A DNA stretch of 64,000 bases, from positions 186,001 through 250,000 of the forward strand of contig NZ_QDKM01000003.1 of the NCBI RefSeq assembly GCF_003076755.1, read 5' to 3'. The position numbers and the translations under genes were made by a program. The stretch comes from Pararhodobacter oceanensis. GTDB lineage: Bacteria; Pseudomonadota; Alphaproteobacteria; Rhodobacterales; Rhodobacteraceae. The notes below the pieces were generated by a model. The model worked only from the letters and a program-made list of their open reading frames with translations. It did no database searches and was not told the DNA's origin. Of this stretch, positions 55,216 through 63,425 are shown piece after piece (within the stretch, counting starts at the first letter, position 1; every line of letters starts with the position of its first letter).

Positions 55216-56661
55216 ATGGACCTGATTGATAGCGAAAGCCCCGGCTCCAACGCCCATGATTTCACCGTTTCCGAACTCTCGGGCGCGGTGAAACGCACGC
55301 TCGAGGGCGAATTCGGCCGCGTGCGGGTGCGCGGCGAGGTTGGCCGGGTGATGGTGGCGCGCACCGGCCATATGTATTTCGACCTCAAAGACGACCGCGC
55401 GGTAATCGCCTCGGTCAGCTGGAAGGGGCAAGTGGCGAAAATGGCGGTGCGCCCCGAGGAAGGCATGGAGGTGATCGCCACCGGCCGTCTGACCACCTAT
55501 GGGCCGCAATCGAAATACCAGTTGCAGGTCGAAAGCGTGGAACCGGCAGGCGCCGGCGCGCTGATGGCGATGCTGGAGGCACGGCGCAAGGCGCTGGCTG
55601 CTGAGGGGCTGTTTGACGCCAGCCGTAAACACCCGATCCCGTTTTTGCCGCAGGTGATCGGGGTGATCACCTCGCCCACCGGCGCGGTGATTCGCGACAT
55701 TCTGCACCGGCTCGCCGACCGCTTCCCGCGCCATGTGCTGGTCTGGCCGGTGGCGGTGCAGGGCGAGCGCTGCCCGAAGGATGTGGCGCGCGCCATCCAG
55801 CGCTTTAACGCGCTGCAACCGGGCGGGAGAATACCGCGCCCCGATGTGCTGATTGTCGCCCGCGGCGGCGGCTCGATCGAGGATCTTTGGGGCTTTAACG
55901 ACGAGGCAGTGGTGCGCGCCGCCGCCGCCTCCAAAATCCCGCTGATTTCCGCCGTCGGCCATGAGACCGACACCACGCTGATCGACCATGCCGCCGATCT
56001 GCGCGCCCCCACGCCGACTGCCGCCGCCGAACTGGCGGTGCCGGTGCGCGCCGACCTGCAGGCGCAAGTCGCCAATCTCGGCGCGCGTCTGCACCGCGCC
56101 GGCACCAGCGCGGTGCAATTGCGCGGCCAAAGGCTCAGCGATCTGACCCGCGCCCTGCCCCGCCCCGAGGCGTTGATGGCGACCCCGACCCAGCAGCTCG
56201 ACCGCGCCTCGGACCGGTTTGCAGGCTCTTTGCGCGCACTGGCCAGCCGCAAAACCCTTGATCTGAACCGCGCCGCCGCCGGTCTCAGACCCGGCACGCT
56301 GCGCAGCTCGATCAACGCCCGTCATGAGCGCCTCACCAACACCTCCGCGCGCGCGACCACGGCGATGCGCAGCCAGATGCAACGCCGCAAAGACGCGCTG
56401 AACACCTACACCCGCCTGCATGCCACGCTGAGCTGGCGCGAGACCCTCAAACGCGGCTATGCGGTGCTGCGCGACGCGGATAACGCGCCGATCACCAGCG
56501 CCGAGGCCGCGCGCAATGCGCCGCAGTTCACCGTCGAACTGCACGACGGCACCCTCCCCGCCGCGCCGCTCACCACAGCCAAAACCACACCCCCAGCCAC
56601 TCCGGCCAAAAAACACGCCAGATCCGCCCCCAAAGCCCCCGATCAAGGCAGCCTCTTCTAG
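55216..56661 (+). CDS. xseA: Exodeoxyribonuclease VII large subunit
   Basis: This 481-residue protein has an N-terminal OB domain (FTVSELSGAVKRTLEGEFGRVRVRGEVG, then GHMYFDLKDDRAVIASVSWKG) and the catalytic domain with VITSPTGAVIRDILHRLADRFPR and ARGGGSIEDLWGFNDEAVVRAAA, then GHETDTTLIDHAADLRAPTPTAAAE. It degrades single-stranded DNA with XseB, which is not in the window. The C-terminal tail is Pro/Ala/Thr-rich, after the coiled-coil region. ATG 55216 is preferred over GTG 55207 because GTGAGA serves as ribosome site. Confidence 0.94.
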   Translation: MDLIDSESPGSNAHDFTVSELSGAVKRTLEGEFGRVRVRGEVGRVMVARTGHMYFDLKDDRAVIASVSWKGQVAKMAVRPEEGMEVIATGRLTTYGPQSKYQLQVESVEPAGAGALMAMLEARRKALAAEGLFDASRKHPIPFLPQVIGVITSPTGAVIRDILHRLADRFPRHVLVWPVAVQGERCPKDVARAIQRFNALQPGGRIPRPDVLIVARGGGSIEDLWGFNDEAVVRAAAASKIPLISAVGHETDTTLIDHAADLRAPTPTAAAELAVPVRADLQAQVANLGARLHRAGTSAVQLRGQRLSDLTRALPRPEALMATPTQQLDRASDRFAGSLRALASRKTLDLNRAAAGLRPGTLRSSINARHERLTNTSARATTAMRSQMQRRKDALNTYTRLHATLSWRETLKRGYAVLRDADNAPITSAEAARNAPQFTVELHDGTLPAAPLTTAKTTPPATPAKKHARSAPKAPDQGSLF

Positions 56662-56719
56662 CTTCATCTTGCGAGAAATACTCTCCAGGCGGGTCCGGGA
56701 GGGTGGAAAACCCTCCCGG
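56660..56719. repeat. Family 3 motif and perfect 10-bp hairpin after xseA
   Basis: Directly after the xseA stop comes GCTTCATCTTGCGAGAAATA followed by CTC, an inverse family 3 motif, and then the stem CCGGGAGGGT-GGAAA-ACCCTCCCGG (56695-56719), a perfect 10-bp hairpin. No T run follows, but the hairpin may act in termination or RNA 3' end protection. The same kind of unit occurs at gene ends elsewhere in the window. Confidence 0.6.
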
Positions 56720-56850
56720 GCGGGTGTGGATGGCAACCCACCGGCGCGATGAGGGGGCATCCGCCCCCGAAGAGCGCCGCCCCCCTCAACCTAGGTTGCA
56801 ACGCCCGCAGCAGATAGGCATATAGGGTGCGTCCCCAAAAGGTGTCATTG

Positions 56851-57810
56851 ATGCATTATCTAGAGTTCGAAAAACCCCTCGCCGAGATCGAGGGAAAATC
56901 CGCCGAATTGCGGGCGATGGCCGCCAGCAATCCGGAGATGGATGTCGAAAAGGAAGCCGAGGCGCTGGATAAAAAGGGCGAGCAGCTTCTGACCGAGCTG
57001 TATAAAACCCTGACGCCATGGCGCAAATGTCTGGTCGCGCGCCATCCCGAGCGGCCGCATTGCAAAGATTATATCGACGCGCTGTTCACCGAATTCACCC
57101 CCCTCGCCGGCGACCGCAATTTCGCCGATGACCATGCGATCATGGGCGGTCTGGCGCGGTTTAACGACCGGCCGGTGGTGGTGATCGGGCAGGAAAAGGG
57201 CACCGATACGAAATCGCGGATCGAGCGCAATTTCGGCATGGCCCGCCCCGAGGGCTACCGCAAGGCGATCCGCCTGATGGATCTGGCCAGCCGGTTCAAC
57301 CTGCCGATCATCACGTTGGTCGACACGCCCGGCGCCTATCCCGGCAAGGGCGCCGAAGAGCGCGGTCAGGCCGAGGCGATTGCCCGTTCGACCGAGAAAT
57401 GCCTTGCGGTTGGCGTGCCGCTGATTTCGGTGATCGTTGGCGAAGGCGGTTCGGGCGGGGCGGTGGCGCTGGCCACGGCGGATAAAATCCTGATGCTCGA
57501 ACATTCGATCTATTCGGTGATCACGCCCGAGGGCTGCGCTTCGATCCTGTGGAAAGACAGCGACAAAATGCGCGAGGCCGCCGAAGCGATGCGGCTGACC
57601 GCGCAGGATCTGTTGAAGCTCAATGTCATCGACCAGATCATCCCCGAACCCCGTGGCGGCGCCCAGCGTGACACCGCAGCAGCGATTGCCGCGGTGGGCA
57701 AGGCGATCGAGAGCAGTCTGGCGGCGTTTGACGGCAAGACCAGCGATGAGCTGATCTCGGGGCGGCGGCGGAAATTCCTCGATATGGGGAAAAAGGGGCT
57801 GGCGGCGTAA
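56851..57810 (+). CDS. accA: Acetyl-CoA carboxylase carboxyltransferase alpha subunit
   Basis: This 319-residue protein begins [20 protein letters not shown], has [23 protein letters not shown], then [24 protein letters not shown] and [23 protein letters not shown], the core crotonase-like features of AccA. With AccD it transfers carboxyl from biotin to acetyl-CoA, giving malonyl-CoA for lipid synthesis. The in-frame start eight codons upstream is not used, since family members start at MHYL or similar; AAAGGTG precedes it. A terminator follows. Confidence 0.96.
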   Translation: MHYLEFEKPLAEIEGKSAELRAMAASNPEMDVEKEAEALDKKGEQLLTELYKTLTPWRKCLVARHPERPHCKDYIDALFTEFTPLAGDRNFADDHAIMGGLARFNDRPVVVIGQEKGTDTKSRIERNFGMARPEGYRKAIRLMDLASRFNLPIITLVDTPGAYPGKGAEERGQAEAIARSTEKCLAVGVPLISVIVGEGGSGGAVALATADKILMLEHSIYSVITPEGCASILWKDSDKMREAAEAMRLTAQDLLKLNVIDQIIPEPRGGAQRDTAAAIAAVGKAIESSLAAFDGKTSDELISGRRRKFLDMGKKGLAA

Positions 57811-57842
57811 CCCGCGCCGATTTTCCTGCTTTGCGCGTTCAA

Positions 57843-57874
57843 CGCGGCCCGTGATCGTCTCGGGCCGCGTTTTT
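57843..57874 (+). terminator. Rho-independent terminator between accA and the cytochrome c gene
   Basis: CGCGGCCCG and CGGGCCGCG form a 9-bp perfect stem around a nine-base loop, followed by five T residues (57870-57874), 32 bp after accA. The opposite strand has only a short T run, so it mainly serves accA. Confidence 0.88.
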
Positions 57875-57890
57875 CATGTGCTTTTGGCGT

Positions 57891-58334
57891 TTAGTTGATG
57901 CCGTTGGCGCGCTGCAATTCGCGGATATAGGCGATCACCATCGCCACATCGCCGCGGGTCAGCCCCGCGACCGGCGCCATATTGCCAAACCGCCAGTGAT
58001 GCGCGCGCACCCCCTGCGCCACCGCGATCTGGAAGGATTCGTCGCCGTGATGCGAGGGCTCATAGATGCGGTGCACCAAGGGCGGGCCGACCCCGTCAAT
58101 GCCGACCGCATTCTCGCCGTGGCAGGCGGCACAGGAATTGGCAAAAATCTGCGCGCCGATCTGGGCGTTATCGGAGAGGGTCTCGGGCAGGGTGATCTCG
58201 GCCAGTGCCAGCGCATCCGCGCTGTTGGTGGCGATCACGGGCGGCGGGGTTTCGCTTTGGGTGCGCCACCAGAGGGTGCCTGCCGCCAGCAGGGCAATCG
58301 CGACGGCGGCGGTGAGATATTGGGTTTTCGACAT
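57891..58334 (-). CDS. Membrane-anchored or exported class I cytochrome c
   Basis: This 147-residue protein has an N-terminal hydrophobic segment (TAAVAIALLAAGTLWW) serving as signal anchor. The haem motif is CAACH (Cys68, Cys71 and His72), with Met119 in RFGNMAPVAGLT as probable sixth ligand. The C-terminal helix ends VIAYIRELQRANGI, as in class I cytochromes. It should carry electrons in the periplasm. Its partner is unknown. AGGAG precedes the ATG. It stands alone and convergent to accA. Confidence 0.9.
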   Translation of the reverse strand: MSKTQYLTAAVAIALLAAGTLWWRTQSETPPPVIATNSADALALAEITLPETLSDNAQIGAQIFANSCAACHGENAVGIDGVGPPLVHRIYEPSHHGDESFQIAVAQGVRAHHWRFGNMAPVAGLTRGDVAMVIAYIRELQRANGIN

Positions 58335-58421
58335 GGGCGCTCCTGTTGTAACGCGCCCCGTCTCGGGCCTCCAGCGGGGGGAAGGTCAAGCGGGGTGCTG
58401 TCACAAACCGGTGACCCCGCA

Positions 58422-59156
58422 TTACCCCTCGATCTGGAAACCGGCCTCTTGCATCAGCGCATCCGAGCGGCTCTCGACCACCTCTTCGACGCTCTGCAGG
58501 AACTCGCGTTTCGACAATCCCGGTTCGATCTGCGGCAGGAATTCCACCACCGCCAGCCCCGGCGCGCGGTAGATGCGCTGGCGCGGCCAGAACACGCCGA
58601 CATTGCAAGCGGCGGGGACCACGGGCTTTTTCAGCTCGTCATAGAGGATCGACACGCCGACCTTATAGTCGCGTTTGACGCCCGGCGCGACGCGGGTGCC
58701 CTGCGGGAAGATGATCAATTGCGCGGGCTTCTGCTCGCCCCGTGTCAGCGCATCGACCATGGATTTGATCGCCGCGCCGCGCTTGCCGCGATCCACCGGC
58801 ACGCAGTCGATGCGGCGGGCGAACCAGCCGACAATCGGGGTCCAGAGGATCTGTTTTTTCATGATGAATTTCGGGCGTGGCACCACCGAGACGATCATGA
58901 TGATGTCAAAAAAGCTCTGGTGTTTGGAGGCGATGATCACATCGCCGGTGGGCACTTCGCCGCGGATTTCGGACTTCAGCCCGATCATCCAGCTGGCGGT
59001 CCATCGCACCCAGTTGCACCAAGTATGCACCGCGGCAAAGGCGCCGCGCTGGTCGAACAGCGCCCATGGGATAAAGAACACCGCCATCAGCGCCATCACC
59101 AGATAGGCCTGAATGGTGAATATCAGCGAGCGCAGCCATTGCAGGGCGTAGAACAT
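58422..59156 (-). CDS. plsC: 1-acyl-sn-glycerol-3-phosphate acyltransferase
   Basis: This 244-residue membrane protein has the acyltransferase motif KHQSFFD (HX4D), PVDRGKRG and IIFPQGTR, all typical of PlsC, with hydrophobic N-terminal segments (SLIFTIQAYLVMALMAVFFIPWALF). It acylates lysophosphatidic acid in phospholipid synthesis. The ATG overlaps the ftsX stop by one base, so it is coexpressed with ftsEX; a longer frame upstream is antisense-free but overlaps ftsX and is rejected. Confidence 0.94.
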   Translation of the reverse strand: MFYALQWLRSLIFTIQAYLVMALMAVFFIPWALFDQRGAFAAVHTWCNWVRWTASWMIGLKSEIRGEVPTGDVIIASKHQSFFDIIMIVSVVPRPKFIMKKQILWTPIVGWFARRIDCVPVDRGKRGAAIKSMVDALTRGEQKPAQLIIFPQGTRVAPGVKRDYKVGVSILYDELKKPVVPAACNVGVFWPRQRIYRAPGLAVVEFLPQIEPGLSKREFLQSVEEVVESRSDALMQEAGFQIEG

Positions 59157-60046
59157 CAGCTTTCCCTTCTGAGAACCCGGAACGCGGCCATGCGGGTCGC
59201 GCCAAAGGCGATGGCGGTGGCAAAGACGGGGATCGCCAGCGCGGTCAGCCAGCCGGCGCCGTGAAAGCCGAGACCGGTGAGAAACCCGCCCTCGCCCGCC
59301 AGCGGCAGCACGAGGAACGCGGCCAGCCCGATCAGCGTGCCGATACTGGCGCCGACCAGCGCGCCAATGGTCAGGCGGCGCACAAAGGCGCGGGCGATAA
59401 AGGCATCGCGCGCACCGACCAGCCGCAACACGCGGATCACCTGCGCATTGGCCGCCAGCGAGAACCCCGCCGCCAGCGTGATCATCGCCGCCATCGCGCC
59501 GCCGATCAGCAGCACCGAGAGCCACGCCAGCGCCCGCAGGCTGCCCGCCGCCTGCACCAAGGGGCGGCGCCAACGGGTGTGATCATCGAGCACCGCGCCC
59601 GGCACCTCGGAGGTCAGCCGCAGCCGCAGCCCCTGCGCGTCAAAGCCCTCAGCGGTTTCCTCGATCTCGATCAGCCGCGGCATCGCCAGTTGCTCGACCG
59701 GCAGATCGGGGCCGAACCATGGCTCCAAGAGCGCGCGCTGCTCGTCCAACTCCATCACCCGCGTCGCGGCGATGCCCGGCGTGGTGCGCAGGACTTCGAC
59801 GGCAATCGCGGTCTGCGCCTCGATCTCGGATTGCGGGGCGGAGATGCGCAGGGTGGCGCTTTGGGCCAGCGCATCGGACCAGCGCTGCGCCAATTGCCCC
59901 GAGGAGAGCGAGAGCGACAGCGCAAAGACCGCGAGAAACGCCATCGCCGCCGAGATCAGCGTGGTCAAGAGCGTGGTGTGATCCGAGGCGGGCACCAGAT
60001 GACCGGCGTCGCCGAGCAGCATATCGGTGGAAAAACGGGGCATCAT
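59156..60046 (-). CDS. ftsX: Cell division ABC transporter permease FtsX
   Basis: This 296-residue protein has one membrane segment near residues 25-45, a periplasmic domain of about 115 residues (SATLRISAPQSEIEAQTAIAVEVLRTTPGIAATRVM), and three further segments in the C-terminal half. This is the FtsX topology. It overlaps ftsE by four bases (60043-60046) and plsC by one. In the complex FtsEX activates periplasmic amidases at the septum. Sequence is divergent, as is common for FtsX; context decides the call. Confidence 0.92.
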   Translation of the reverse strand: MMPRFSTDMLLGDAGHLVPASDHTTLLTTLISAAMAFLAVFALSLSLSSGQLAQRWSDALAQSATLRISAPQSEIEAQTAIAVEVLRTTPGIAATRVMELDEQRALLEPWFGPDLPVEQLAMPRLIEIEETAEGFDAQGLRLRLTSEVPGAVLDDHTRWRRPLVQAAGSLRALAWLSVLLIGGAMAAMITLAAGFSLAANAQVIRVLRLVGARDAFIARAFVRRLTIGALVGASIGTLIGLAAFLVLPLAGEGGFLTGLGFHGAGWLTALAIPVFATAIAFGATRMAAFRVLRRES

Positions 60047-60714
60047 AGCTCGCTCCCCGCGGCTTGCAGGGTCTGGTTGGCGATTCGCAGGGTGCGGGTG
60101 GTGACCTGCGATTTGGCGGTGCGAATCAGGTGCAGATCATGGGTGGCGATCATCACCGCCGTGCCCATGCGGTTGAGTTCGATCAGCAGCGACAAGAGCC
60201 GCTGCGACATTTCCCAATCGACGTTGCCGGTGGGTTCATCGGCCAGCACCACCTCGGGCGACATGATCACCGCGCGGGCCAGAGCGGCGCGCTGGCGCTC
60301 CCCGCCCGAGAGCGTCGGCGGCAGTGCGTCGGCCTTGTGATCAAGCCCGACCCAAGCCAGCAACTCATGCAGATCATCATCGGGCACCGCGCGTCCGGTG
60401 GCGACAAAAGGCAGCGCCACATTGTCGCGCAGGGTCAGATGGTCAAGAAATTCGCAATCTTGGTGAATCACCCCGATCCGGCGGCGGGTATCGGCCAGCG
60501 CATCGCGCGACAGGCTGCGCAGATCCTGACCGAACAGCTCGATCTCGCCCGAGCGTTGGGTCAAATCGCCGTAGCATAGCTTGAGCAGCGTGGATTTCCC
60601 CGCGCCCGATGGCCCCGTTAAAAAGTTGAACGCACCCGGTGCAATGGTCAGATCGACGCCGGTCAAAAGGCTGCGATCGCCATAGTCGTGGGAGACATTC
60701 GCTAGCCTGATCAC
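60043..60714 (-). CDS. ftsE: Cell division ATP-binding protein FtsE
   Basis: This 223-residue ABC ATPase has Walker [18 protein letters not shown]-loop VIHQDCEFLDHLT, signature LSGGERQRAALARA and Walker B VVLADEPTGNVDW. It pairs with FtsX. The start is GTG at 60712-60714 with AAAGGGGA upstream. It is divergent from the zinc-ribbon protein gene. Unlike in many bacteria no ftsY lies upstream. Confidence 0.94.
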   Translation of the reverse strand: MIRLANVSHDYGDRSLLTGVDLTIAPGAFNFLTGPSGAGKSTLLKLCYGDLTQRSGEIELFGQDLRSLSRDALADTRRRIGVIHQDCEFLDHLTLRDNVALPFVATGRAVPDDDLHELLAWVGLDHKADALPPTLSGGERQRAALARAVIMSPEVVLADEPTGNVDWEMSQRLLSLLIELNRMGTAVMIATHDLHLIRTAKSQVTTRTLRIANQTLQAAGSEL

Positions 60715-60863
60715 TGCGATCCCCTTTGTGTCGGTGCAAGAGGCGCGCTGCGCTCTTGGAAGTTAATCTATCGCTTGCTACAACAGCGAAGAACCTTAGC
60801 CAATGGCCGAGGCGAAACGCGGCGCAAATACCCAAGCCCGAACAGCGCGATAGTGAGGTGTTG

Positions 60864-61670
60864 ATGAGACTGACCTGTCCGAACTGCAGCGCGCAGTACG
60901 AGGTGGATGAAAAGGTCATTCCCCAAAACGGCCGCGATGTTCAATGCTCGGCATGTGGACATACATGGTATCAATACCCGATGGAGGTGGCGCTGCAGAT
61001 GCGCGCCGCCGAGTTGGATGACGACGACGAGGATGATGAGGAGAGCGCCGAGGGTGCGGTAGGCGGCACCGCAGGAGGGGCCGCAATGCTGACCCCGACC
61101 GATGGCACGCCGCGCAACAGCGCGCCGCGGATCGACAAGACGGTGCTGGATGTGCTGCGCGAAGAGGCCGAGCGCGAGATGGGCGAGCGGCGCCGCGCGC
61201 GCGGCTCGGATATCGAGACGCAGGGCGATCTGGGGCTGACCCGTCCGACGCCCTCGCGGGCGGTGCGCTCGCGGGTTTACGGTGAGGATGACGAGATCCC
61301 GCCACTGCCGCCCGAGCCCGATTACGATGATCTTGCACCCGCGGATGCCGAGCCCGAGCGGGTCAACCGGCGCAATCTGCTGCCCGATATCGAAGAGCTG
61401 ACCTCGACGCTGGAACCCGGCAGCGAGGCGCGGGACAGCGCCGTGGTCGAAGAGGAATTCGACGCCCCGCCCGAGCGCAACGGGTTTCGCAACGGGTTGT
61501 CCTTTGTGGCGCTGGTCGGGATGGCACTGGTCGCGGTCTATTTGCTGGCGCCCTTGATCGCCAGCTATCTGCCCGCGCTGGAGGGGGCGTTGACCCAATA
61601 TGTGCAGGCGGTTGACCAGTTCCGCGCGACTTTGGCCGGTGCGCTGCGCGATGTGATCGGCGGGGCGTAG
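60864..61670 (+). CDS. Zinc-ribbon (MJ0042-type) single-pass membrane protein
   Basis: This 268-residue protein starts with a zinc ribbon MRLTCPNCSAQYEVDEKV followed by GRDVQCSACGHTWYQ, with ligands Cys5, Cys8, Cys28 and Cys31. A long acidic and Pro-rich middle (for example LDDDDEDDEESAEGA) follows, then one membrane segment near residues 224-245 and a short C-terminal tail. Proteins with this layout occur widely in alphaproteobacteria next to ftsEX; the function is unknown. A further frame upstream is rejected, since the ribbon begins the known family. Confidence 0.88.
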   Translation: MRLTCPNCSAQYEVDEKVIPQNGRDVQCSACGHTWYQYPMEVALQMRAAELDDDDEDDEESAEGAVGGTAGGAAMLTPTDGTPRNSAPRIDKTVLDVLREEAEREMGERRRARGSDIETQGDLGLTRPTPSRAVRSRVYGEDDEIPPLPPEPDYDDLAPADAEPERVNRRNLLPDIEELTSTLEPGSEARDSAVVEEEFDAPPERNGFRNGLSFVALVGMALVAVYLLAPLIASYLPALEGALTQYVQAVDQFRATLAGALRDVIGGA

Positions 61671-61674
61671 GGGC

Positions 61675-62049
61675 CTAGCCTGCCCACAGCCCCCAGAGGA
61701 TCACCAGCCACGCGACGCCTGCGGCGATCGCGGTTAGCGCCACACAGGCGCTGCCGCAGTCCTTGGCTTTGGCGGCCATCGGATGGGCCTCGGGGGCGAT
61801 CATATTGACCACGGTTTCCACCGCGGTGTTGATCAGTTCGGCGGCCAGCACCAAGAGCCCGAGCGCAAGGATCAATGCGCGTTCCGGCGTGTCCAGCGGC
61901 AGGGCGAAAGCGGCGATTGCCGAGAGGATATTGGCCAGCACCCATTGCCGGAAGGTCGCCTCGCTGGCCCAAGTCGCGGTGACCCCGCGCCATGACCAGA
62001 TCACGGTATTCGTAAAGCGGCGCATCTGCGCGCGCATCCATGCCAGCAT
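61675..62049 (-). CDS. dgkA: Diacylglycerol kinase
   Basis: This 124-residue integral membrane protein has three hydrophobic helices and the signature AAELINTAVETVVNMI, containing the conserved catalytic Glu and Asn. It phosphorylates diacylglycerol to phosphatidic acid. ATG 62049 has GAGGGAGG five bases upstream; a GTG six codons earlier is also in frame. It is convergent with the zinc-ribbon gene, leaving four bases between the stops. Confidence 0.93.
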   Translation of the reverse strand: MLAWMRAQMRRFTNTVIWSWRGVTATWASEATFRQWVLANILSAIAAFALPLDTPERALILALGLLVLAAELINTAVETVVNMIAPEAHPMAAKAKDCGSACVALTAIAAGVAWLVILWGLWAG

Positions 62050-62173
62050 CGGGGCCTCCCTCACCACTGCGGTAAGGAGTAAGCCCTGCGCGCACGCATG
62101 GGAAGCCGCTTTGAGGTGGCGTTCGCCGGTGGCTGCGTTTCGTAGGTCGCGGCGTTGAGCCGATTGCGGGGGC

Positions 62174-62422
62174 TTAGCTGTCGCTCTTGCCCTCGAGCGC
62201 GTCGATCCGTGCTTTCAGCGCTTCATTCTCTTCGCGGGCCTTTTGCGCCATGCCGCGCACCGCGTCGAATTCCTCGCGGGTGACAAAGTCGCGATCCGCC
62301 AGCCAGCGGTCCATCAGGCTTTTCATCGCCGTCTCGGCCTCGGTGCGCGCGCCCTGCGCCACACCCATCGCGTTGGTCATCAATTTCGACAGGTCATCGA
62401 AGATTTTATTGCCTTGCTGCAT
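62174..62422 (-). CDS. ubiK: UbiK/BMFP-type accessory factor
   Basis: This 82-residue protein has an amphipathic N-terminal helix (MQQGNKIFDDLSKLMTNAMGVA) and a C-terminal coiled coil (FVTREEFDAVRGMAQKAREENEALKARIDALEG), the BMFP/UbiK pattern. In enterobacteria UbiK assists ubiquinone synthesis enzymes; alphaproteobacterial relatives have been described as membrane-fusing small proteins. AGGAG precedes the ATG. It is divergent from lgt. Confidence 0.85.
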   Translation of the reverse strand: MQQGNKIFDDLSKLMTNAMGVAQGARTEAETAMKSLMDRWLADRDFVTREEFDAVRGMAQKAREENEALKARIDALEGKSDS

Positions 62423-62534
62423 CTGACGCTCCTGTGATTGCTTGCGCAGTATATGGGGCGCGGTGGCGCCAATCGCAAGGTTGACTTCACCCCGTGGCCA
62501 CGGGAAACCGGCAGCAACTGATCATAGGACCGCC

Positions 62535-63425
62535 ATGCACGCCCTTATCGACTTTCCCTCGTTCCTGCGCCCCGAGATCTTCTCGCTTGATCTGGGCGGG
62601 TTCAGTTTTGCGCTGCGCTGGTATGCGCTGGCCTATATCGCGGGGTTCGTGATCGGCTGGCGGGTGATCCTGCGCACGCTGCGGCGTCCGACGCTCTGGC
62701 CGGGATTAGAGGCACCGATGCGCGGTGAACAGGTTGAGGCGCTGCTGACATGGATCATCATTGGCGTGATCCTTGGCGGGCGGCTGGGGTTTGTGCTGTT
62801 TTACCAGCCGGCGTTCTATCTGGCGCATCCGGCGCAGATCCTGCGGGTCTGGGAGGGCGGCATGTCGTTCCACGGCGGTCTGGCGGGGGCGACACTGGCC
62901 GGATTCTGGTTTGCGCGGCGTAAGGGCATCGCTGCCTCGGCGCTGGGTGACGCAATGGCGATGGTGATTCCGATCGGGCTGGGGCTGGGGCGGTTGGCGA
63001 ATTTCATCAACGCCGAGTTATGGGGCCATCCGACGACGCTGCCTTGGGGGGTGCGCTTTCCGGGGTCCGGTGGTCTCTGCCCGCAGGACTGGCCCTATGA
63101 ATGCGCCCGCCATCCGACGCAGCTGTATGAGGCCGGGATGGAAGGACTGCTGCTGGGTCTGGTGATCTGGTGGCTGGTGACACGGCGCGATGCGCTGCGG
63201 ATGCCCTGGCTGGTCACCGGCGTGTTTCTGGCCGGTTACGGGCTGGCGCGGATGATTGTCGAGATCTGGCGTATGCCCGATGACCAGTTCCTCGCGGCTG
63301 ATCCCGCGGGCTATGTGGTGCGGCTTGGGGATATCGGGCTGACCATGGGCCAGACGCTGAGCCTGCCGATGGTGCTGATCGGGGCGGCGCTGATCATCCA
63401 TGCACGGCGGCGCGGGCCACAATGA
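62535..63425 (+). CDS. lgt: Prolipoprotein diacylglyceryl transferase
   Basis: This 296-residue polytopic membrane enzyme has the catalytic region SFHGGLAGATLAGFW and the Lgt signature GLGRLANFINAELWGHPT, followed by HPTQLYEAGMEGLLL. It adds a diacylglyceryl group to the lipobox Cys of lipoproteins. The start MHALIDFPSF follows AGGA, and the frame further upstream is rejected. Its stop overlaps the following methyltransferase start by four bases, an arrangement common in alphaproteobacteria. Confidence 0.96.
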   Translation: MHALIDFPSFLRPEIFSLDLGGFSFALRWYALAYIAGFVIGWRVILRTLRRPTLWPGLEAPMRGEQVEALLTWIIIGVILGGRLGFVLFYQPAFYLAHPAQILRVWEGGMSFHGGLAGATLAGFWFARRKGIAASALGDAMAMVIPIGLGLGRLANFINAELWGHPTTLPWGVRFPGSGGLCPQDWPYECARHPTQLYEAGMEGLLLGLVIWWLVTRRDALRMPWLVTGVFLAGYGLARMIVEIWRMPDDQFLAADPAGYVVRLGDIGLTMGQTLSLPMVLIGAALIIHARRRGPQ